From Perkinsus marinus ATCC 50983 (Eukaryota; Perkinsozoa; Perkinsida; Perkinsidae), in the NCBI RefSeq assembly GCF_000006405.1, contig NW_003200804.1, positions 323,070-371,774 of the forward strand: a DNA stretch of 48,705 nucleotides, given 5' to 3'. Positions 23,060-32,222 of this stretch are shown one piece after another. Under the pieces are notes generated by a model. It searched no databases, was not told the origin of the DNA, and saw nothing but the letters and a program-made list of their open reading frames with translations. The stretch's first letter is position 1, and each line of letters opens with the position of its first letter. A program made the position numbers and the translations under genes.

Positions 23060-23850
23060 GATGGTGACTAAGCTGATCCTAGCGAAGTCGGTCACAGAGT
23101 CCCAGGGCGAAAGACCACACCATCAGTCCTGAACTGACCCGACTCTGAAGTTGGTCATCACTTAAATTCCATGATCGAATTTAGTCGACGAAATCACCTA
23201 GGATTTCTGATCGTAACTTGTCGACGTTTTACCCCGGGTAAAACCCGCCAAGAAATGGCCGACTGCCACCACCTTGGGTAAATCACCCAGCTTAAGAATG
23301 ATTGTAGCAGTGAACGAATCTCGGCCAATACGACAACGAGTTCTAAAAGGGACTGTAACTTGCCATTCACTGGGGCACGTCGGCCGCCACCACCACGATC
23401 GCAACAGCTTGGTCACCTGTCTCTACTTGACTTTCCTCAACGAACCGTCTGTCCAACATCGTTTTCGCGTACACTGCGGAACAGCCAGCCTACGAAGATG
23501 AACCTCTTGAGGGCCGTGGTCTCAGCTGGCCATCGGTGCATCGCGAGCCCAGTCGAAGATGCATATCTTAGGGCGTATGGGAAGCGAAGGGCGAAATAAC
23601 ACGTTTCTGTAGATGTTTCCAAGCCGTAGTTCTCGAATCTGGATTTGCATAGGCTCGGCCATCCTCCCTTGCGCTCAGTTGACCACTCATCATGTCACCT
23701 CAAGTCCTACTCGAGCAGCAGGGTCGCGAGCGTGGCCTGTTCGTTGACTGTGGGGACATAGTCCAGAACGGTCTGGTCGGTGTTGCTAGGGAGAGGTAGT
23801 AAGGTGGGCCCATGCCTTTTTCTGAGTCTTCGCTTCTCTGATGGGTTTGC
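23060..23850. other. Divergent intergenic region, glycosyltransferase to SDE2
   Basis: Likely holds both promoters of a head-to-head gene pair. It contains a perfect 9-bp hairpin at 23226-23244. A 33-codon ATG frame at 23498-23599 is too short to support as a gene. The 5' exon of SDE2 is probably in the right part but its exact start was not resolved. Confidence 0.4.
23226..23244. repeat. Perfect hairpin, 9-bp arms, 1-nt centre
   Basis: gttttaccc-c-gggtaaaac is an exact inverted repeat in the intergenic space. It has the same single-base centre as the hairpins at 35-38 kb. Confidence 0.9.
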
Positions 23851-24881
23851 CTTGTCATCGCGGCTCATCGGAATTTTCCTCATGTAAGGTTCGGCATTCC
23901 AGAAGATGTTGATTTCGAGCTGCGATACGGAGGGTTCATCGGCGGCGCCCCAGTGGTAGGTTATGCTTATGACATATTTCCCGTTCAACCATGTCGAGGT
24001 TTAGGTTACTGTTGCCTTTGGGTCGGGGTTGGTAGGCGGAAAGGGTGGTTTTGGGTCCTTGTTGAAAGGCCAGAAAGGACGTAATATCAACTGTATTGGC
24101 ATCATCGCGGATATTCACTCGTAGCTCGTGATCTCACTGGGGATCTCCTGCCCTGATTTCTATCGTGAAGTGAATGGACAAGTTGTGTGTGCAGGTGGTA
24201 AGAAGACGACCAACTTCGATGCCTGTCGGGACCTCGATGGCCGTCGAATACGTCATTCTAGGATGACTGAGAGGATACAGGAGTTCGAGGAGAGGCAGAG
24301 GGAAGACGACGAGCTGGTACTGATGCCTTTGAGTATCCAGTAAGGCCACGTATCGATCAGGTTGCAGCGTTGAAAGGGCCTGAAGAAGACAGTGCTACCA
24401 AGGCCACTCGAAAGGCGGTGGAGAAGGAGGTCAAACTGGATAAGGAGTAGCAAGCAAATACCATTACCGTTATTGGGATGAGCCATACTCAGATACACTA
24501 AGGCCTTGAAGGAATCTGGGAGGGACCGGTCAGACCTTATCCGGAAGGGTCTCAAGAACAGTGGGCTTACTCCCTCCGAAGCCATAGCAGGAGTTTTGGC
24601 TCCTTCCTCTAGCAGTAGTAATAACAACGGGTCGGTTCATCGGTGTCGTAGAAGGCTCCGTTATTATCATGGTTCGATCCGTAGTTCGTATAGGTTCTAG
24701 TAGTAGCTCGAGCAGACCTAAGAGAGCTATTGAATTAGAGAAGGGCGAGAGCGAGGGAACTCCTGTGAAGAAGGCGGCTAAGAAGGACAGTATGGCCAGA
24801 TTTGACGCCATGCTGGGCCTTGACGGTAGTAGTGATGAGAGCTCGGATGATGATGATGATGAGGAGGATAAGACCGACTAG
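23850..24881 (+). CDS. SDE2: SDE2-like splicing factor
   Basis: SDE2 is made as a ubiquitin-like fusion, cut at GG|KGG, and the released C-terminal part joins the spliceosome, where in fission yeast it is needed for particular short introns. The diagnostic text is on the plus strand: ubiquitin-fold end 'GIPEDVDFELRYGGFI', then across the intron at 23956-24004 'GLVGGKGGFGSLLKGQ' (exon 24005-24080), then across 24081-24194 'GKKTTNFDACRDLDGRRIR' and a charged helix. The last exons give 'ALKESGRDRSDLIRKGL' and an acidic tail ending at 24881. The first ATG and one junction near 24315-24345 were not resolved; the latter needs a frame change I could not assign to a normal intron. Minus-strand frames at 23707-24118 are shadows. 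Confidence 0.8.
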
Positions 24882-25725
24882 GACTTCGATCGAGAAGATT
24901 GTACTGTATCATAACGTTGAAACAGGTCGTCTACCACGACCCGAGTATATTAGACATGTCCTAGCGTTGGGTTATTAATCATTCCTAGGGGTTCTTATTA
25001 TCGCCAGATGCATTCATCCCGTCATTCAAGCGCTCAACAAGCGGGAACGACTCAATGAACATCTTTCACGACATCATTATGAGATATTTCTGCTGGGTAG
25101 TATGAGTGGGAGCTTCTCCGATCCGTCCTGATTCTCCGGGTAGCCTTCCAGTGGTGGGCTTTTTCGCCGTTCTGCGCCTCATCTCGCGCAAGTTTGACAC
25201 ATGAGCATGTAAGGTTTAGAGTTATCAGTCCAGAATGACAATGAGAACATAACAACTAAGATTAACAATGACAATCTAACTTTGCTACTATAGTGATATA
25301 ACACAAGCAATGTCTGGGATGGTCTGAGTTTGACCGAGGCAAATGCGTACAGCCATAGCGCACTTGGCAATATACCATACAAGTTTGATGACAAATGAAG
25401 TGCTTCAATGTCAGTGGTGAGCTTGTATGTAGTATTTCAATCATCTACGTACTCCACGACTATGCCGCGCGAGTAAACCATGGTGGACAATTCTGATCGT
25501 AAGGTAATGATTACGGGGGCTGAGGGAGGTGGTAATAGGTGGATCGGTTCTGGGACAATGCCAATCTTGAGTTTAGCATAATTGCATTGTTACATACTGG
25601 CATTCTGATTGCCATTCTTGGTTGCTCATCTTCTATCTTGCCTGCTCATCTGTTATATCTGCGCAAGAAAAGGTGTAGTTGAGGTGAAGTTGAAGGAAGA
25701 AATGGTTGAAGATACGTGTTGAAAA
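24882..25725. other. Intergenic, SDE2 to tRNA
   Basis: No supported exon. Minus-strand frames at 25052-25444 overlap in several registers and look like shadows of noncoding sequence. No repeat recognised. Confidence 0.4.
25722..25725 (-). terminator. Pol III T-run terminator
   Basis: TTTT on the minus strand immediately follows the tRNA-Arg 3' end. Confidence 0.7.
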
Positions 25726-25798
25726 TACCCTACCCGGGGATCGAACCCGGAATCTCCACCTTAGGAGGGTGGCGCCTTATCCATTGGGCCAGCAGGGC
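25726..25798 (-). tRNA. tRNA-Arg (anticodon CCT)
   Basis: A 73-nt cloverleaf on the minus strand. The acceptor stem GCCCTGC pairs with GTAGGGT (two G-U pairs); the anticodon stem CCACC/GGTGG closes the loop CTCCTAA, giving anticodon CCT; the T arm is CCGGG-TTCGATC-CCCGG. A-box (TGGCCCAATGG) and B-box (GGTTCGATCCC) promoter elements are present, there is no intron, and the next bases are a TTTT Pol III terminator (25722-25725). The discriminator base is A. It reads AGG codons. Confidence 0.95.
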
Positions 25799-26469
25799 GG
25801 ATGAAAATAGGTTAGTTGGCACGTGGTCACTCACGGGATTTTTATTTGAGGCGTCCTCGACCGGTTCCCCGATAGTCACTCGACAGGGAGAGTGCTCACA
25901 CGATCATAGAAAAGGAAAATTTCCTTAGGAAATAAGCACGCAGACACTACTAGTCGCTCAACACCCGTTCAGCTGCTCTCGCGGGTTTGACCCGAAGGCA
26001 GATGGCTAATCTTACGTCCAACTCTGCATTCTCATAATGCTTGCATAGAACGCGCCCTGGGTGAGGATACTTCCCGGAGAAGACCATCCTCACCCGTCAA
26101 TCCACGCACTGATGGTGTTGCTATAACCCACATGAATCGGCAGCAGGTTACCAACTGATAAGGTTACGTCTACTGGATTCCATAGCACGGTGTGTTGAGC
26201 ACTTAGTATTTGTTACAGTGTGCTTGCAGCATCAATGATGATGCTACATTGTGCTTCTGTCTCAGTGGGCGATTGGCTCTTACGGTCTCAGGAGGTCATT
26301 TCCAAGAGCTTCTTGGCAAGCAGCAGTGTAGTTCAGCTCGTAACCAGGTGTTACTTCGTTGCTTGATACTCTGTGGCGATCGAGTTATGGCGACTGAAAC
26401 GTGATGTCGTCGAAAAGTATATTATCACTTTAATGACTCGACCAGGGGATACCGAGAGCCCTGCTGGTT
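25799..26469. other. Intergenic upstream of kinesin, with a 10-bp stem-loop
   Basis: No supported exon. It contains the inverted repeat at 26059-26095 (listed separately). An unseen 5' exon of the kinesin gene may lie in its right part. Confidence 0.4.
26059..26095. repeat. Inverted repeat, 10-bp perfect arms, 17-nt loop
   Basis: gggtgaggat (26059-26068) is matched exactly by atcctcaccc (26086-26095). It could be a structured RNA or a chance stem; no RNA family is recognised. Confidence 0.6.
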
Positions 26470-29099
26470 ATGGGAGGTCGTGTAAAGCAGGTGGGAGCAG
26501 GCACCGGTCTCCACTGTGTTATCGCTGTACTGGCAGTCTCCTTCTGTATAATACATCCCAACTGCAAAGGTCGCATACTGCCTAGTGCCAGTGGGAAGTC
26601 TGTGCTCATCGACAATAGCACCATCGGTGGGGACGTTATCTTTGATTCTGTTATCAAGGGAGGCAAGCCCCAGAACGAGCTATTCGAGATGATCTGCAAG
26701 GTGAACTCACCCGAGGGTGTCCGTGCAGTGTGTCCTTCCCTCAGCCGTTCCTGAAGGACCTCCTAGCCGAGACGCCCGACAGTGATAACAAGGGACTCCT
26801 CGTTCTGGCCGCTGGCCCTTCTGGTGCCGGCAAAACCTTCTGCGTCACTGGTGGCGCTACTAAGTTCTCCGATCGGGGCTTGATCCCTCGAACATTAACC
26901 TTTCTGTTTGATCACAAGCCGAGCTCGATGCGAATTGAAATATCCTTTTATGAAATATACAAGGAAGAGGTCGTCGATCTTCTTTCCCCGAGGGTCAAGA
27001 TTTCCCACAGTGAGGATCTCACTAGAATGCTGGTGGACGACGAGTCGGCAGCCTACCAGGCCCTTTTCACTGGCGATAGCAATCGCCACTTTGAGAAAAT
27101 GCCGCAGAATACAGAGGCTAGTCGGGGCCATGCCGTGTTCGAGATCCTCGTTAATGGCTACTATAAGGTACCAGACGGAGGTCTCATGCTGGGTACCGCT
27201 TGAGCTCAGATAACCTTCGTAGATTTGGCTGTGTATGCGCCCAACTGCCGCACCTCGACGACTCGATTGAACAGGAAGTCCCAAGACGCGTTGAAGAATG
27301 TGATCCAGTCGATGGCTCAAGAGGCGAAGCGGAGGAGCAGTCCTAATGGGGTAGAGTCACAATCTCCAGCCTTCCGGCAAAGCATGCTTACTTTGATCTT
27401 GAAGTGAGAGGAGGAAGACCCCGCTACGGCCCGTGGAGGCACCGGCGGTCACTACTCAGGCCGTACCTACAGTCCGTACAGTACGGGGACATAGGCAGCG
27501 TTCTGCTAATGTGCCTTGGTCCAGGAGGGTCCGCGGCTTCTAGGGCATGGGGTGAAGGGGCTAAAGCGGATAATCAGCAATGGGCTCAGTAAGAGGGGTC
27601 GGCCAGTGTCGCTCGGGCAGGGACTCTTCCAGTGTAGGTTTGCCGAGTCGTGGTGGAAGGCGTTCCACAGACGGAGGCCTGTGACCGCCTCTAAGGCGGC
27701 AACTAGTCGAAGGTCGCAAGAGGAGGAGGAAGAGGACGTATCAACAGATGTGGGGCTTGCACAGTACAGTGAGGCCGACAGTGTCTCTTAGGACATTGAC
27801 TGGAGTGAAGAGCCTACCCTGCCGGCAGTCCCCCCGATGCAGCTCGCGCCGACTCAACACGTCGCTGCCTCTCTTAACCCTGTACCGTGGCACAGCAGCA
27901 GTAGCAATCCGCCTGTGCACCCAACAGTGGCGCGACAGGAAGGCCACCTGGAAGAGGTAAGTGATGCTGTGATGCTCAACTTCCAGTGACTTTACTCAGG
28001 AGCCTTCTGTGAAGAAGTCAGTGTCAACCTCCCTTACTCCGTTCTCGAAGGCAGAGAGCCCGGCCGGCTCACTGGGTCGGTCCTTTTCCGCTGTGGGAAT
28101 CACGAAGAGCCCGACGGCGAAGGTGGCGACCTCCCAGCCGCTTACGCCGCTGCAGGCCTTCTCACTAGCCTCTACGCCGGTTATCCTGACGCCTCAGCAG
28201 GAGTATCGTACCCAAGGTGGGTGGGTCCCCGCTGGCTCTGTCTGGTCTTATCGTGTTCTACCCTAAGGCCCATCGGCAGCGGTAGCGTTTACCTCACCGG
28301 CTATGTGGACAAGCCCGCCCTACGGTGCACGGACTCCTATGGCGGCCTCTGCGACGCCGCAGCAGGTTAGCCGGGCACCGGTGATCCCGATAAGAGGGAT
28401 CGTGGGGGCGCCGAGGCCTCTGACACCGCAAAGCAACTTCCGAGATGAGCTGTTGCTCTCGCCGCAGTCGCTGAGTCGATATCGCCAGATGCTACCGATT
28501 CGGACATTGAACTCTGCGGAGAGTTTTCCCAAAGCGGAGGTCAGTATGATCTGCCCTGGCTGGATTGAATACCCTATTCTCAGACGGTACAGTATACGAG
28601 CCCTCCTCGGCCTCTCTCGAGTTCGATGATGAAGAGCCGTTCAGTGAGCGCCCTCCCCACGCGTAAAGTCTCGGCTGTGTCTAGCGTTACGCCGGTATAC
28701 ACTACGAAGCCTCCCACCGGTCATTCATCGCCGGTGTATTATGAAGCCTTGCCTCGGGTAGGCATACTGACTATGGTTAGTTCTGATGACCTTCCTTATT
28801 GTGTTCAGGCATCAGCATCTTCGAATTACATTCACGACCCGCGCGGCATTTCGAATGTCTATGCTCAGGAAAACTACAAGGTGTATTCAACTGCTGGGCC
28901 CTCTTATATCACTCAGCAGAGTCCCCAGTTGATACACACCTACACCCCTGATGGGGACTATCACCCTGTGCGTACGATCTGTACCACAGTTTCACGTGGG
29001 CCGATGACGGTGTCGACGCAAGTCCCAAGTCGCATGAGCGTGCTGGCAACCGAGCAGCAACCACCGTACCGCCAAACAATGCAGCCTTTGATGATGTAA
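26470..29099 (+). CDS. Divergent kinesin-like protein
   Basis: Microtubule motor-domain protein. Supported exon ends include 26700|26745, 27167|27210 and 27403|27460 (introns 44, 42, 56 nt). The motor text is 'FEMICKPFLKDLL', P-loop 'AAGPSGAGKTFCVTGG', 'RIEISFYEIYKEEVVDLL', switch I 'NTEASRGH' (usual NxxSSRSH), switch II 'ITFVDLAVYA' (usual DLAGSE), and 'QSMLTLILKPYL' with 'SVLLMCLGPGG' near the motor end. Switch II lacks the conserved Gly and Glu, so ATP-coupled motility is doubtful. The C-terminal half (about 27600-29099) is Ser/Pro/Thr-rich and low in structure; assigning 28626-29099 to the same gene is likely but not proven. The N-terminal exon and start at 26470 are tentative. Confidence 0.68.
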
Positions 29100-29487
29100 A
29101 ATGACAATGTCGAGTAGAATTAATATCCCATCATGACTACTGTTGTTGAAGACCTCTCGCGAGGACGGGCAGGCGGTTGCCTCAGTGGTAGGCTAACGGC
29201 CGTGCGAGACAGTGCCATGGTATACTATGGATGTCTTGCGTTGAGTCGAGCTGCTGTAGGGCAACTAGGGACAACATCCAAGAAGAACCTCGTGCTGATC
29301 TTAGCTCAGTATGCGAGTGTATTTTTCCAACCGGAGTGTCCGCGTCGGCTACTTCATGTGCACCCACATACTAGGCTTGGAATTGTTGAACGATAAGCAG
29401 CTTATGCTGACAGAATGTTTGGTATTGTGCTGTAGGCAAGAGGCGCTCTGTGTTGGCTGGTCTTCCAGTGCAAACTTGTGTGCAAGA

Positions 29488-30337
29488 ATGCGCGGATATC
29501 TCTTTCTCTCTGCCCTAATCGGCCTTGTTGCTGCCCAGCTCTCCCTCAACGACGTGGATGTGACTACTGATTTCGCCCTGGATATTCCCGCCGCTCAGAG
29601 AGCCAAGTTCGATACTGAAACAGTAAACTCTGGTCGTGTGTTAGTGTGTCGATCTATGGTGCTTCAGATCGCCAACTTGTCCGAGATAGAAAAAGACATC
29701 ATTAACGAAACCAAATCGATCTGGTCCTGGATTCGCCAAGTCATCGCCTCGCCGATGTCCATCGGTGATTACGCTTGTCTCACTATGAAGGCAAAGTGTG
29801 GCAAGACGCTCCTGAGGCAGACCATTCAAATTGGTTACTGCGAGCCGCTTGGGACGGACATGTAACTTCCGTGGCTCATCGGACTAGACAACATGATAAC
29901 GTTTCAGGTCATTCAAGGTGTCAGTAGGGCAGATGACGAAGTGCTTGCACTTGCCTGAGTGGATTGACCCAACGGGAGGCTCTATAACCATACCGAAGTT
30001 CTCTTCTCAAGTGTAAGGGAAATGACACTATCGGAGCGAGACGATGCGGTGTAGGTACGACGATACTCAATGCACAGTGAACAGCACTCGAGCTGATGCT
30101 GGCTTGGCCTCTCTGCGCAGGGTTCACAAGATACACATCAAGGAGGGGAAGTGTGTTGTTAAGGTTGAAGAAGAGCCGCTGCCGACTCTGCCGTCTACTG
30201 CGACGAATGCTTCTACTACGCTGACTCCAACTGAGACTACTACTAATTCTACGAATGTCCCAAGTGAGAGCGGAGCGCTCCCTTCAACGGCGGCCGAGCC
30301 CGAAATAGGAGTGAGTGAGGATGTAACAGTTGATTAG
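29488..30337 (+). CDS. Small secreted protein with Thr/Ser-rich tail
   Basis: Three exons, 29488-29861, 29908-30012, 30055-30337, join across 46- and 42-nt introns to give 253 aa. A signal peptide is clear (MRGYLFLSALIGLVAAQ). The mature region has several Cys (CRSM, YACLTMKAKCG, GYCEPL, TKCLHL, DTQC, GKCVV) that could form disulphides, and two or more N-x-S/T sites. The last 55 residues are almost entirely Thr, Ser, Pro, Asn and Glu, as in O-glycosylated surface proteins. The family is not recognised. Stops in the unspliced frame after residue 125 and again after about residue 160 disappear in the spliced reading, which supports the introns. Confidence 0.75.
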
Positions 30338-31141
30338 ATTTAAGGCTAAAGGAGCATTTTTTCCGAAACATTTCATTAGAATCCATTTACAGTATTATCA
30401 GTCTTTGAGGAGATCGATTTCACTCATTTGAGAGCTTTTCCTGTAACACAGAGTACTTATCAGTCATTGTGTTTCACGGCTGTTGATTCAACTTCATTAT
30501 TTTCATCGGCATTTGTGCATGAGGCGAATCCTGTGCCTCGCGCACAGATTCAACGGAAGGCAGGTAAGCTGGGAAGCACCAAAGCTTCTTCGTTTATCAG
30601 TCAACTTGGCATCGGAAATAATTGGCGGGAATGTGTCTCATCATCACGAAAATGCGTTCGTCTAGACATGTCCAGACTATAAGACTAGCGATATCGGATG
30701 CGCTGGTATCCCGGGTTCATCACATGTAAGTAGTTATCTTCTGGTGGTGCCTCCAATGGAACATATCTCGTGAAACCATCAGTATTGCTAACGTTTCGCG
30801 CTCATCAACCAGCGTTCACGTTTTTTCCGGTACCCAAATGAGAGAGTGTAAGACAGCGACTCTAGCAGAGAGCTTTGAAGATTCCGAATGAAGTACAGTA
30901 CACAATCGCTATCGGCGACCAGCAACTGCATCTCCAATTTGTGGATCGCATGACATTACATGGACTCCCTGTCTATTCTACTATCCTGAGTTACTTTGTT
31001 CCGTGTTCTACAAGTTGCCGATAAAGTGACAGAAAAATCCCAAACGCGAGGATAGTTCGTCCTCAGCTCACTCCTCATCAATACAACACAAAGTATGAGG
31101 GAAATCGTATAGGCAATGCTACTTGAGATCAAAATGCGATG
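30338..31141. other. Intergenic between convergent genes
   Basis: Short plus-strand frames at 30428-30682 start at non-ATG codons and match nothing recognised. No RNA gene or repeat seen. Confidence 0.4.
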
Positions 31142-31742
31142 TCAACAAAGGCAGGTCTGATTATCCACTAATCGTGCTAGAACATGGCCGACGTTCGACA
31201 CCTCCGCCACGTCTTCGATGTGCCAGGCTGCACATCCCAACAGAACTGCAATCATCGCAGCAGCTCTCTCGCCGAATATGAGAGTGAATACCACACCTCC
31301 AGTAACCCCTACAGTTAGGATTGCCAGATCTCGCACGTGGTCGCTCGGAGGGCTGTCGGGTATCGACACTATCGTCTCGAGTACTGCGTAGTTGGTGACG
31401 GCCTTCGCGACATGGGTAGCATGCCGACAGTATGGACAAGTAACGTACTTGCCGAACAGCCAGGAGTTCGAGGTGACAGACTCCATGCACTTAGCACAAA
31501 CACTGTGTCCACACCGTGTGAGTACCTAAAGACGCTTTCGTCGTTAAGGGAGGGTAGTGTAGGCATACCATGGGGCGGTGCTGAGAATCGTCGTAGTCGT
31601 TGCAGCATATACCGCATTCCAGAGGAGCAAGGACACCCCCACCACTGCCGTCTCGTGGCTTCACTCGCATAACGACTTGCGGTAGGACTTGAGATAATCG
31701 AGCCGATGCCCAGTCCCAATAATCTATCATATACTGCGACAT
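31142..31742 (-). CDS. RING-finger membrane protein, probable E3 ubiquitin ligase
   Basis: Two exons, 31569-31742 and 31142-31525, with a 43-nt intron, give 185 aa. Splicing completes a C3HC4-type RING: 'LECGICCNDYDD', then 'VLTRCGHSVCAKCMESV', then 'VTCPYCRHAT'. The unspliced frame breaks the finger, so the intron is well supported. Two hydrophobic segments follow near the C-terminus (about 'LAILTVGVTGGVVFTLIFG' and 'AAAMIAVLLGCAAWHI'), suggesting a tail-anchored double-pass protein with the RING in the cytosol. The start is an ATG at 31742. The substrate is unknown. Confidence 0.85.
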
Positions 31743-32222
31743 CGAACACTCATTTACTAGTCAGCCTGAATAACTACACAAAGGCGATGCAATGCAAGGT
31801 TCGACCGCCTTGAACGCAACAAGAAGGGTTCTCTGATATCGAGTGCAAATGGGAGAGCTCGTAAGAAGTCATCATATGATCAGAGAGATCAAGCGGTGTG
31901 CAAGCGAAGTTAGCAAAGACTGTTCTGTAAACTTCGGTACTCCACACTGGAAAAAGTCGTCACTGCAAAGAACGCATCCGTCATGAGAATACACCCCAGA
32001 CTAGGTTAACCACTGTTCATCCATTACTGACTACTTCCTCGCATGAACAGCAGTGCGGTTGAGAAAAGTACAACATACGTCCACACTGACGGGGGCTGTC
32101 CAGACCCTCGCCGTTAAATCACTCCAACGCATCACATGGTATTAGCCTCAGACACTAATAGAGAATACGCTAGGGTGTATTTTACCACGCAGCTACTGGT
32201 ATAGTAGTGGTATTTTGTCAAA
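31743..32222. other. Intergenic, RING gene to Get3
   Basis: No exon or RNA gene seen. It separates two minus-strand genes and presumably carries the RING gene promoter and the Get3 3' end. Confidence 0.4.

Noticed and set aside
23707-24118. Minus-strand frames that look protein-like near 24 kb
   Set aside because: The plus strand carries the SDE2 GGKGGFG and KTTNFDACRDL blocks here, so the minus frames are shadows.
27300-27330. ggctcaag resembling the end of a dinoflagellate spliced leader
   Set aside because: It lies inside kinesin coding sequence and lacks the rest of the leader and a donor site; no spliced-leader gene was seen in the window.
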